Source: Candidatus Puniceispirillum sp. (GTDB lineage: Bacteria > Pseudomonadota > Alphaproteobacteria > Puniceispirillales > Puniceispirillaceae). Taken from it: DNA of 27,871 bases. Position numbers and translations under genes: made by a program. The stretch covers positions 1-27,871 of the forward strand of contig JABJBD010000222.1 of assembly GCA_018668795.1 (NCBI GenBank). Reading direction: 5' to 3'. Under the pieces are notes generated by a model that was given only the letters and a program-made list of their open reading frames with translations, made no database searches and was not told the origin of the DNA. Every line of letters starts with the position of its first letter. Position 1 is the first letter of the stretch. Below, piece after piece: positions 14,712-22,329 of this stretch.

Positions 14712-16004
14712 GTGGACGATTTAAAGCAAAGTAAGTTTGATGCCGGACAAGGCAATCAAATAGACGCACCGATGTTTGATCCGATTGACTGGAAGTTATC
14801 CGATTTTGAGGCAAACCTATGTCGGGAAACTCGAGAACTTGCTGCCAACCGATTTGCAGACCGTGCCCCCAGCATTGACCGCGAGGCACGATTTCCAACT
14901 GAAAATTACGCTGATCTTCATAAACATGATCTGATGGGCATCTGTGTACCGGCTGAACATGGTGGCCGTGGCGCTGATCTTAAAGCCTATATGTTGGCCG
15001 CGGCTGAAATTGGGCGTTATTGTGGTGCGACCGCACTTACTTTTAATATGCATGTCAGCTCATGCCTGTGGACCGGTTTTCTGGCTGATGAGCTTGATAT
15101 GGACGATGAGACGCGCGCAAAACACAATAAGATGCGGCAGAAGCATTATGATCGCATTCTGAATGATGGTGCCATTTATGCCCAACCTTTTTCCGAGGGG
15201 GGAGCAGCAGCAGCAGGCCATGCCGCATTTGGCACAACAGCGTTACTTAGCGACGGCGGGTGGATTATCAACGGGAAAAAGATTTTTGCATCCCTATCAG
15301 GCCATGCCAATTATTATGGCGTTTTATGCACCGAGCTTGCCACAGCAGATACAAAACCATCACGCGCAAATACAATGTATATCGCCATTCCCGCCAACGC
15401 CAAAGGGGTCTCGGTTGAAGGTGAATGGGATCCACTTGGTATGCGCGGAACTGTATCACGTACACTGATTTTCAAAGATGTTTTTGTACCTTTTAGCGAA
15501 CAGCTTATGCCACGAGGTATTTATTTTCAGGCGGCAACAAAATGGCCGCATATGTTCATGACGTTAACGCCATCCTATATCGGAATTGCGCAGGCCGCAT
15601 ATGATTTTACCATACGTTATTTACGTGGAGAACAGCCTGGTACACCGCCCGTTAAACGCCGCATGTATCCAACCAAGCAACTTGCCGTTGCACGGATGAA
15701 GATCATGCTAGAACAAACCAAATCATTATGGTTCCAGTCAATTTCAGAAGCACAACCAAACCCAAGTCAGGACTCATTGCACAGGGCGTGGGCAGCGCAA
15801 TATACCGCCATGGAAAACGCCAACGCAATTGCGCAACTTGCCGTTCGAACCTGTGGTGGTCAGGCTATGTTGCGCTCACTTCAGCTTGAACGTTTGTATC
15901 GTGATAGTCGGTGCGGTGCGTTGATGTTGCCATGGACTGCTGAATTATGTACCGACATGCTTGGCCGCGGGGCGTTATACCAATCTGGCGAAAGTGACTC
16001 TTGA
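14712..16004 (+). CDS. Acyl-CoA dehydrogenase family flavoprotein
   Basis: About 430 residues. I chose the GTG at 14712, 7 bases after the hydrolase stop with a nearby AGG; an in-frame ATG at 14667 would overlap the hydrolase gene and one at 14772 is also possible. The helical N-domain (L-M-G-I-C-V-P-A-E-H-G-G-R-G-A-D) leads to the middle beta domain (FSEGG, N-G-K-K-I-F-A-S-L-S-G-H-A) and G-M-R-G-T-V-S-R-T-L, then the C-terminal helical bundle with R-T-C-G-G-Q-A-M. It would oxidise a CoA thioester made by the next gene product, passing electrons to ETF, or act as a flavin monooxygenase-like relative. I could not assign the catalytic Glu with confidence. Confidence 0.85.
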   Translation: MDDLKQSKFDAGQGNQIDAPMFDPIDWKLSDFEANLCRETRELAANRFADRAPSIDREARFPTENYADLHKHDLMGICVPAEHGGRGADLKAYMLAAAEIGRYCGATALTFNMHVSSCLWTGFLADELDMDDETRAKHNKMRQKHYDRILNDGAIYAQPFSEGGAAAAGHAAFGTTALLSDGGWIINGKKIFASLSGHANYYGVLCTELATADTKPSRANTMYIAIPANAKGVSVEGEWDPLGMRGTVSRTLIFKDVFVPFSEQLMPRGIYFQAATKWPHMFMTLTPSYIGIAQAAYDFTIRYLRGEQPGTPPVKRRMYPTKQLAVARMKIMLEQTKSLWFQSISEAQPNPSQDSLHRAWAAQYTAMENANAIAQLAVRTCGGQAMLRSLQLERLYRDSRCGALMLPWTAELCTDMLGRGALYQSGESDS

Positions 16005-16034
16005 ACATGCTTCACTTTAAGTCCGAGTAAAAGC

Positions 16035-17561
16035 ATGCGCCTTGATGAATATATTTCGGTTGCTCCCGATCACGCACATACACGTCCAGCCAATTCGATT
16101 GCGATCCAATTCGACAATCAGACAATTACCTATGGCGATCTTTGCTCGGCAATTGACCAGACAGCAGCCTATATAATTGCAGATGGTATGCTTAAGCGTG
16201 GTGACCGCATTGCCTATTACGGGATGAATAATCCAGAAATTTTCGTGATATTAATGGCGGCCGCGCGGCTTGGTCTTATTCTGGTTCCTTTAAACTGGCG
16301 ACTATCTGTTGAAGAACTTACTTATCAATTTGCCGATTGCACACCATCATGGCTACTATTTGACGTTGCATTCAGCGACGACATCAATCAGATAACAAAT
16401 AACGGTGCGCTCTGTCGCACTATTCCGATTGATAAGCATAGCAGCCGACATGGCCAATCACTGCGCCATTTACGTATGAACAGCACTTCTGGAGACCACA
16501 TGTTTTGTGGATCTGAGGATGATCCCGTTTTGTTGGTTTACACATCTGGCACCACAGGCCGACCAAAAGGGGCATTGCTGGCACAAAATGCGCTGATCGC
16601 AAATGCTATGATGAGCCAGCACGCCTATGACATGACCGCCAAGGATATAGTCTTGAATATATTACCGCTATTTCATGCTGGCGGTTTAAATATACAGCCC
16701 CTTCCCGCCCTTATGTTTGGCGCACAACTGATTTTACATCAAAAATTTGATCCTGCTAATACGCTGACAACAATTTCATCGTCTAAAATTAGTTTGGTCA
16801 ATTGTGTGCCTACCATTTTATCAGCACTTGTCACGCATGAAGATTGGCACAAAACTGATATATCAAGCCTAAAAATGGTTTCGATTGGATCAACCGACGT
16901 TCCACGTGCGCTGATCGACGACGTTCATGAACGTAATATACCATTAGTTCAGATTTATGGTGCGACAGAAACCAGCCCGATAGCTATTTACCAAAAACAA
17001 GAACACGCCTTTGCAACGGTAGGGTCAATAGGCAAGGCAGGCAAATTATGCGCTATACGGTTAGTTGACGAACAGGGCGTTGATGTTCCCGTTGGCACGA
17101 ATGGCGAAATATGGGTCAAAGGCGATAATGTTCTAGACAGCTACTGGAACAATCCAGAAAGTACAGCTAAATCGCTTACTGACGGCTGGTTTCACACAAG
17201 CGATGTTGCCCGTATTGATGAAAATGGCTTTTACTGGTTTGTCGGACGTACCAAGCATTTGATAATTTCAGGTGGCGAAAACATCTATCCAGCCGAGCTT
17301 GAGCGTGTTTTATTCGCGCACCCTGATCTAGTTGAATTCGTTGTTATTGGCCGTGATGACAACAAATGGGGCGCCGTGCCCGTTCTGGTTGCGGTGCGCG
17401 ACGTATCCCGTCCGTTAATATCAAAGCAAGAAATTCTCAACTATTTTGAGGGTAAAATAGCCCGTTATAAGATTCCCAAGGACGTTGTGTTTGTTGACGC
17501 CCTGCCCCGTAACTCTCTTGGAAAAATCATTACAGATAAAATTCCTGATCTTATTGCCTAG
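16035..17561 (+). CDS. AMP-forming acyl-CoA ligase
   Basis: Activates a carboxylic acid to its CoA thioester through an acyl-adenylate. 508 residues, complete ANL-family plan: P-loop YTSGTTGRPKG at about residues 169-178, adenine motif Y-G-A-T-E-T-S-P, the hinge region W-F-H-T-S-D-V-A-R...GRTKHLIISGGENIYPAELE, and the C-terminal catalytic Lys in PRNSLGKI (about K497). The closest general resemblance is to medium-chain or aromatic acid ligases; specificity cannot be read. It closes the NicX-like operon, 30 bases after the acyl-CoA dehydrogenase, implying that the ring-cleavage product or a co-substrate is processed as a CoA ester. Confidence 0.88.
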   Translation: MRLDEYISVAPDHAHTRPANSIAIQFDNQTITYGDLCSAIDQTAAYIIADGMLKRGDRIAYYGMNNPEIFVILMAAARLGLILVPLNWRLSVEELTYQFADCTPSWLLFDVAFSDDINQITNNGALCRTIPIDKHSSRHGQSLRHLRMNSTSGDHMFCGSEDDPVLLVYTSGTTGRPKGALLAQNALIANAMMSQHAYDMTAKDIVLNILPLFHAGGLNIQPLPALMFGAQLILHQKFDPANTLTTISSSKISLVNCVPTILSALVTHEDWHKTDISSLKMVSIGSTDVPRALIDDVHERNIPLVQIYGATETSPIAIYQKQEHAFATVGSIGKAGKLCAIRLVDEQGVDVPVGTNGEIWVKGDNVLDSYWNNPESTAKSLTDGWFHTSDVARIDENGFYWFVGRTKHLIISGGENIYPAELERVLFAHPDLVEFVVIGRDDNKWGAVPVLVAVRDVSRPLISKQEILNYFEGKIARYKIPKDVVFVDALPRNSLGKIITDKIPDLIA

Positions 17562-17583
17562 GCGTTTTGATAGGCGCCTAGGC
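17556..17583 (+). terminator. Hairpin that includes the stop codon of the CoA ligase gene
   Basis: GCCTAGGCG (17556-17564) pairs perfectly with CGCCTAGGC (17575-17583) around a 10-base loop, followed by ATTTTAT. The TAG stop (17559-17561) lies in the left arm. The GC-rich 9-bp stem and following T-rich bases fit a factor-independent terminator, though the T run is short. It also faces the convergent end of the inositol cluster, 45 bases further on. Confidence 0.6.
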
Positions 17584-17627
17584 ATTTTATGGATAATACA
17601 AACTCAAGATTGCTCTCAACTAGCTTG

Positions 17628-18491
17628 CTACGCAAAGTGCGTTTTGAACAAATCTATACATGCACGGAACCCATTCTCAAAATCGCCATCACCAGTATGA
17701 TAAACGCTTTCGAATGAGATCACACCATCATAGCTATTGTCGCGCAAAGCTTCTGCCATTGGTGCAAATAAAGGTGCCAATTGACCTTTGCCCATTTCGC
17801 GTACTTCCAGTGTTGCCTTTGGCGTATCAACCAGAACATCCTTGATGTGAAGGTGACCAAGATAGCCGTCTTTGATTGCCTCAAAGCCATCTGGATATGC
17901 CAATTCATGACACCAGCAATTATTGCCCGGATCCCAAAGCACCTTCAACACATCTTTGGCATCCAGTTCGTCAATCAACTTACAGGCTGTATAGTTTGAA
18001 TTGACCATTGTGCCATTACCCGTTTCAACAACAAGCTGAACGCCTTCGGCACGTGCCAACTCAACCGCTGGAGCAATTAAAGGCGGCAACGTATCCCACG
18101 CCCCTTTAGCCACATTCCACTTTTCAGCGCCATTATATCCCCACAGGATTTGCTCTTTCTTTGACGTCATGATCCGGACCAAAGGAGATCCAAGTTGATG
18201 CGCCATATCGATAACGCGCTTTAATGCATCCATATGACGTACATGATCGGCGTCACCTGGCTTATTCTGGGTTGTTAGACCAGCAAAAACATGTCGGGAA
18301 AGACAGGATACAGGCTTATTATGCTTTTCAAGCAACCCTTTGATCTTGTGTATTTCCTGTGCATCATGATCTCCAACTTCCTTGTCCCATACAAATTGCA
18401 ACTCGGCATATTCAAGATCAAATTCACTCATCACGGTCAAAGCATGATCAAGATCACGGCTGATACCATCACAAATTACGCCTAACTTCAT
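17628..18491 (-). CDS. TIM-barrel sugar isomerase/epimerase (AP-endonuclease-2-like family)
   Basis: 287 residues from the ATG at 18491, preceded by GGAG with 6-base spacing; ATGs at 18494 and 18503 are alternatives. The metal-binding residues of the xylose-isomerase-like barrel are visible: Glu in VETGNG, Asp in V-L-W-D-P-G-N-N, His in H-L-H-I-K-D-V and Glu in S-F-E-S-V-Y. The family includes IolE/IolI inosose enzymes, hydroxypyruvate isomerases and OtnI; this copy is clearly different from the canonical IolE encoded at 23254-24189. It ends the cluster, 23 bases after a hydroxyacid-dehydrogenase-family gene, a pairing also known from threonate/erythronate pathways. Substrate not assigned. 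Confidence 0.8.
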   Translation of the reverse strand: MKLGVICDGISRDLDHALTVMSEFDLEYAELQFVWDKEVGDHDAQEIHKIKGLLEKHNKPVSCLSRHVFAGLTTQNKPGDADHVRHMDALKRVIDMAHQLGSPLVRIMTSKKEQILWGYNGAEKWNVAKGAWDTLPPLIAPAVELARAEGVQLVVETGNGTMVNSNYTACKLIDELDAKDVLKVLWDPGNNCWCHELAYPDGFEAIKDGYLGHLHIKDVLVDTPKATLEVREMGKGQLAPLFAPMAEALRDNSYDGVISFESVYHTGDGDFENGFRACIDLFKTHFA

Positions 18492-18514
18492 CATAGTCTC
18501 CATTTCCTGACAGG

Positions 18515-19405
18515 CTAACGATGCAACTCTGCACCAACAATTTCTTCTAAAACACGTGTTACAACCCAATTATCACCATCTGGGTATTTGGTCTTGCCTG
18601 CATGGAACAACTGCATGGCTGTCGAAGCTGTATGCAACGGCACACCCAACTCTTCAGCCAAGGCCAGCGAAATGGTCAAATCCTTGTGCATTGTTGCAAT
18701 ATGGCTCCCTGTGCCCTCAAACTGGCGATCAATGATTTTTTGCAGTGCATTATTTGTAATGCCACTTGAAGCGCCCGATGTTGAGAATACGTTATAGAGT
18801 ATTTCACCAGGTACGCCGGCCTTGGCAGCTAATGTTGCGGCTTCGAATGTTGCCGAGAAGATAGAACCAATCAGCGATTGCAAACATGCTTTTACAGTTT
18901 GCCCCGCAGGCGCAGCATCACCTACTTTATGAATGGTGCCAGAAATAGCCTCCATAAAGGGACGACAATTTTCCATTGCTGTATCATTACCAGCCGCCAT
19001 CATGGTTAATGTACCGCCTTGCGCCCCCGGAAATCCGCCACTGACAGGGCTGTCTATCAAATGAATACCTGTCCCTTCCAGACCAGTCGCAATTTCAGAA
19101 GCTTCGGCCGGTTTGATGGTCGCTGTCAAAATGATACTTGTGCCTTGCGGCATATGTGCCGCCAACCCATCATCACCAAAAATAACACCCTTTGCTTGAG
19201 CACCTGTCATAACCATAACAAAAACAGCCGCCGCATCGGTGGCTACATCAGCTAGTGAATTTACACCTGTCCCGCCAAGAGCCACAAAATTTTGCATCCG
19301 CTTTTCTAGGGTGTCGATACCATGTACATCAAAACCACCAGCAATAAGATTTTTGGCTATACCGCTTCCCATATCGCCAATACCAACAATTCCAACTTTT
19401 GTCAT
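18515..19405 (-). CDS. 3-hydroxyisobutyrate dehydrogenase-family NAD(P)-dependent oxidoreductase
   Basis: 296 residues from the ATG at 19405 (MTKVGIVG), chosen because it starts directly at the Rossmann strand and has a GGGGGAAG ribosome site; the frame is open further upstream. Dinucleotide site GIVGIGDMGSGIAKNL at the N-terminus, substrate loop DSPVSGGFPGAQ near residue 120, catalytic Lys in GQTVKACLQ (with Gln where many relatives have Asn), and the all-helical C-domain with H-K-D-L-x-I-S. Relatives include L-threonate, tartronate-semialdehyde and 3-hydroxyisobutyrate dehydrogenases. It follows the largest gap in the inositol cluster (99 bases) and may be under separate control with the TIM-barrel gene after it. 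Confidence 0.85.
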   Translation of the reverse strand: MTKVGIVGIGDMGSGIAKNLIAGGFDVHGIDTLEKRMQNFVALGGTGVNSLADVATDAAAVFVMVMTGAQAKGVIFGDDGLAAHMPQGTSIILTATIKPAEASEIATGLEGTGIHLIDSPVSGGFPGAQGGTLTMMAAGNDTAMENCRPFMEAISGTIHKVGDAAPAGQTVKACLQSLIGSIFSATFEAATLAAKAGVPGEILYNVFSTSGASSGITNNALQKIIDRQFEGTGSHIATMHKDLTISLALAEELGVPLHTASTAMQLFHAGKTKYPDGDNWVVTRVLEEIVGAELHR

Positions 19406-19429
19406 AGACGTCTTCCCCCATATGTTTGT

Positions 19430-19476
19430 TATAGTCAGGTCTATATTGATGTAAATAGCTGTCATATATCAGACAG
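19430..19476. promoter_or_regulatory. Two inverted repeats in the gap before the dehydrogenase gene
   Basis: TATAG-N6-CTATA at 19430-19445 and CTGTC-N8-GACAG at 19459-19476 lie in the 99-base gap between the aldolase stop and the dehydrogenase start, the only real intergenic space inside the inositol cluster. They are candidates for regulator sites of an internal promoter. Arms are only 5 bp, so chance cannot be excluded. Confidence 0.3.
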
Positions 19477-19504
19477 TCGTTTTTAATATCTTGAATCGAT
19501 CGTA

Positions 19505-20392
19505 TTACGGTGCACCGAACTCCTTTATAATTTCCATTGCCGCCTTTTGCATCGGTGCCATTACTGCGTTTAAAATGTCAATTCGGTCAAATTGATCTGG
19601 TTTTTCATTAAGCGTTTGACGTAAAGCAAAGCCAAACTGCTGACGCAACTCAGTGCCAATATTGAACTTGCAGATTGCGGTTTTTCGCGCAAGATCTGTG
19701 CGTACCGCGCTTGGAATACCGCTACCACCATGCAGAACCAAAGGTATAGCTTGTCTATCCATGCCTTTTAGCTGAAGTTCAGACGCGATCGCATCCTCAA
19801 TCAACGTCAACATTCTCCGGTCAATTTCACTTTTGCTGCTCGTCTGAAGATGCACATTACCAATTGAAACTGCGAGCGCATCAAGCCCACTATCGATGCA
19901 TAATTTTGCCGCTTCATATGGGTCGCTACTGTGCGATTTGGCGGCGGCAACATTCAGCTTTGAATCCTCACTATACCCAACAATTCCAACTTCACCTTCA
20001 ACACTCACATCTGCCGGATGCGCCATTTCAACAACAGCACTCGTCGCATCTATATTTGCTGACAATGGTAAATCAGAGCCGTCAAACATAACTGATGTAA
20101 AACCATGCTCAATACCTATCTGGCATTCTTCAAGACTTCGCGCGTGATCAACATGGCATACAACAGGTATAGACGCATTATCAGCTAGATGGCGAAACAT
20201 ACGTCCCAGAACAGGCAATGGCGTGTGCCGACGACAACCAGGGCCTGCTTGAAGAATAATAGGCTGGTTAAGGTCTTCGGCAGCCGCAACAAAAGCAACA
20301 GCATCTTCCCATCCAAGCACCACAAGACCAGCAACAGCATAATGCCCAGTCAGAGCAGGTTCGAGAACATCCGTTAAATTGACAGCGGGCAT
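19505..20392 (-). CDS. Class II (Zn) aldolase, probable 2-deoxy-5-keto-gluconate-6-phosphate aldolase (IolJ/Fba type)
   Basis: In inositol catabolism this step splits the phosphorylated keto acid into dihydroxyacetone phosphate and malonate semialdehyde. 295 residues with class II aldolase residues in place: catalytic D82 and Zn ligand H83 in CHVDHAR, then SVMFDGSDLP, E134 in VEGEVG, H181 in SIGNVHLQ, H221 in VLHGGSG and the phosphate loop CKFNIGTELR. The N-terminus is unusual: where most Fba/GatY proteins have a G-A-F-N-V/N motif, this has GLVVLGWEDA, and a Q-A-G-P-G-C-R-R-H-T-P segment follows. It lies 15 bases after the divergent IolB paralogue. The pathway step is inferred from context; another ketose-phosphate substrate is possible. 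Confidence 0.8.
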   Translation of the reverse strand: MPAVNLTDVLEPALTGHYAVAGLVVLGWEDAVAFVAAAEDLNQPIILQAGPGCRRHTPLPVLGRMFRHLADNASIPVVCHVDHARSLEECQIGIEHGFTSVMFDGSDLPLSANIDATSAVVEMAHPADVSVEGEVGIVGYSEDSKLNVAAAKSHSSDPYEAAKLCIDSGLDALAVSIGNVHLQTSSKSEIDRRMLTLIEDAIASELQLKGMDRQAIPLVLHGGSGIPSAVRTDLARKTAICKFNIGTELRQQFGFALRQTLNEKPDQFDRIDILNAVMAPMQKAAMEIIKEFGAP

Positions 20393-20407
20393 TGTTAATC
20401 CATCCGA

Positions 20408-21265
20408 CTATTTGAATTTGGCAATCATATCTTTGATGCCCGGAATCACTTCAATTTGCCAGGCATGTTCAGGTTGAAAATATTGTACCAGAGGTCGCTG
20501 GCTCAAACCGCCAAGGATGGTGAAATAATACATCTCATAGCCTGGTGCGACAACACACGGATGGTAGCCGGACTGGATCGCAAAAGTTGATCCATTGGTT
20601 ATATGAAACGCATCGCCCTGCCCGCCATCTGCGGGCTGTAATAATTGCATGCCAAAACCGAAATCTGGACGGAACCGGAAGTTATACACCTCATCATGGC
20701 GGGTTTCATCAGGCTTGCGGTCGGTATCATGCTTGTGAGGTGGAAAACCGGACCAGCCACCCGTTCCAACAGTGAATAATTCAGACACCAACAAACGGCC
20801 CACCTTATCAGCCTGTTTTTGACCCAAGACATGCTTAATCTTGCGATGTGTCTTGGTATCATCCGAACCATATTGCACAAGGTCAATATCATCACGTCGA
20901 ACAGCAAAAGGCGTCAACACCTCAGAAAATTGGGCACCAGCAACAAAAATTTCGGCAACATCACTTTTGCATGTTAAATGCGCGGTCATTCCCGTCGGCA
21001 CATAAACCGCTTCAGGTTCACCGTCCCAAACATCACTGCCACGATTGCCAATCTGGTCAAAATGCTGGTCTTTAGTACCTAATGCAGAAACGGTAATGTC
21101 GATGCAACCTGTAGCTGGCACTATACAGGTCTCATAATCTGGAACTGCATAAGTGAAACTTTCACCTTTGGCCAGTTTGACAATATTAAAATAAGTCAGC
21201 GGCACCGATGCATGATGTGCATCAATAATAGGTTTGTTGGCATTTTCATGCGGTGGAATATGCAT
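20408..21265 (-). CDS. IolB-like 5-deoxy-glucuronate isomerase, divergent paralogue
   Basis: 285 residues, bicupin fold. The metal-site motif of IolB is retained (GWSGFPPHKHDTD, then D-E-V-Y-N-F-R-F and SGYHPCVVAPGYEMYY), but the rest departs strongly from the canonical IolB encoded at 25067-25891 in the same operon: R-P-D-F-G-F-G-M-Q replaces the D-P-P-Q-G-Y-V-M-H region, and the C-terminus ends in a different tail. A GGAG ribosome site precedes the ATG. It sits between the IolC-type kinase (17 bases) and the aldolase (15 bases). It may isomerise a modified or different uronate; a KduI-like role is less likely given the IolB-type motif. Confidence 0.82.
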   Translation of the reverse strand: MHIPPHENANKPIIDAHHASVPLTYFNIVKLAKGESFTYAVPDYETCIVPATGCIDITVSALGTKDQHFDQIGNRGSDVWDGEPEAVYVPTGMTAHLTCKSDVAEIFVAGAQFSEVLTPFAVRRDDIDLVQYGSDDTKTHRKIKHVLGQKQADKVGRLLVSELFTVGTGGWSGFPPHKHDTDRKPDETRHDEVYNFRFRPDFGFGMQLLQPADGGQGDAFHITNGSTFAIQSGYHPCVVAPGYEMYYFTILGGLSQRPLVQYFQPEHAWQIEVIPGIKDMIAKFK

Positions 21266-21282
21266 AATTTATCTCCATTTCC

Positions 21283-22329
21283 TTATGTAGCACCATATGC
21301 ACTAACTGTAGTCTGCGCCATAAAAGTATCTATTGTATCTTTATCAGGCATGGCCGACGCACATCCTGGGCGTGACACGACTATTGCCGCCGCCGCCGAC
21401 CCACGAACAATAGCATCATCAAGCGGAACGCCTGTATGAAGCGCGGCTAGGAAAGCCCCCATGAAGGAATCTCCAGCACCAAATGGCTTAAAAATAGAAA
21501 CATTAAAAATACCATATTTTGAGACAGTTACTGGCATATCCTTGTGTTTTTGTTTACCTATGTGAAATGCTTGGCACCCAACGGCACCTTGCTTATATAA
21601 AACGAGACCAACATCACCTGCCAACTCAGTTGCATAGGCTAATCCAGTCTGATTTGTACCTGTTGCCAGCACATCGAATTCGTCATCATTTCCAATAACA
21701 ATGTCGGACATCGACGTGAATTTTCTGCCCACACACGCGGCATCTTCGACGCTCTGCCAAGCATCGCGGCGATAATCAACATCAAAGACAACAGGGCAAC
21801 CATCTGTATTGGCTTGGCTGGCGGCCGCAAAAACTGCTTCACGGGATGGATTGGCTGATAAAGCCGTTCCCGTTACAATCAGTGCTGACGCGCCTTTAAA
21901 ATCCAACGACACAACATCTTCTGTGCATAACAGTAAATCTGCCGCACCGTTTCGGTAAATCACCACTTCAGCATCATCGGGACGGGTTTCGGCAACCGCC
22001 AAAGAATTGCGAGCCAGCCTTTCATGTCCCTTGTCAGCAAACCGCACATAATCAGTGCCAACGCCATAATGTTCCAAACGTGTTTTTGTAAAAGCACCCA
22101 CTGAGTCAGCGGACAAAACCGAAACTAACGAAACGTCTTTTCCCAGTCGAGACAGGGCAACAGCTATATTACCCGCCGAACCACCAAGGTCAGCATTAAA
22201 GCTGGTTGCATCTTTGGTCTTGGTGCCAATTGGTTCTGGATATAAATCAAGCCCTGCGCGGCCTATTGCAAAGAAGCTACCTTTTTGTACCCGCGCCAAC
22301 AATGCATCCAGATGTTTAACTGTTGGCAT
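21283..22329 (-). CDS. iolC: PfkB-family sugar kinase, probable 5-dehydro-2-deoxygluconokinase
   Basis: Phosphorylates 5-dehydro-2-deoxy-D-gluconate in inositol breakdown. 348 residues from the ATG at 22329, which overlaps the stop of the upstream dioxygenase gene by one base pair group (TGATG); a TTG one codon earlier is also open. Family features: F-A-I-G-R-A-G-L-D-L-Y-P near the start, the GGSAGNIAVALSRLG substrate loop, R-N-S-L-A-V-A-E-T-R, V-I-Y-R-N-G-A-A-D-L, D-V-D-Y-R, and the PfkB signature KPFGAGDSFMGAF with the catalytic Asp. These match IolC better than ribokinase or KdgK. The order kinase, IolB paralogue, aldolase suggests a functional sub-block. Confidence 0.85.
   Translation of the reverse strand: MPTVKHLDALLARVQKGSFFAIGRAGLDLYPEPIGTKTKDATSFNADLGGSAGNIAVALSRLGKDVSLVSVLSADSVGAFTKTRLEHYGVGTDYVRFADKGHERLARNSLAVAETRPDDAEVVIYRNGAADLLLCTEDVVSLDFKGASALIVTGTALSANPSREAVFAAASQANTDGCPVVFDVDYRRDAWQSVEDAACVGRKFTSMSDIVIGNDDEFDVLATGTNQTGLAYATELAGDVGLVLYKQGAVGCQAFHIGKQKHKDMPVTVSKYGIFNVSIFKPFGAGDSFMGAFLAALHTGVPLDDAIVRGSAAAAIVVSRPGCASAMPDKDTIDTFMAQTTVSAYGAT

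Noticed and set aside
20408..21265. KduI (5-keto-4-deoxyuronate isomerase)
   Set aside because: The P-P-H-K-H-D and D-E-V-Y-N-F-R-F segments and the position between an IolC-type kinase and aldolase favour the IolB family.
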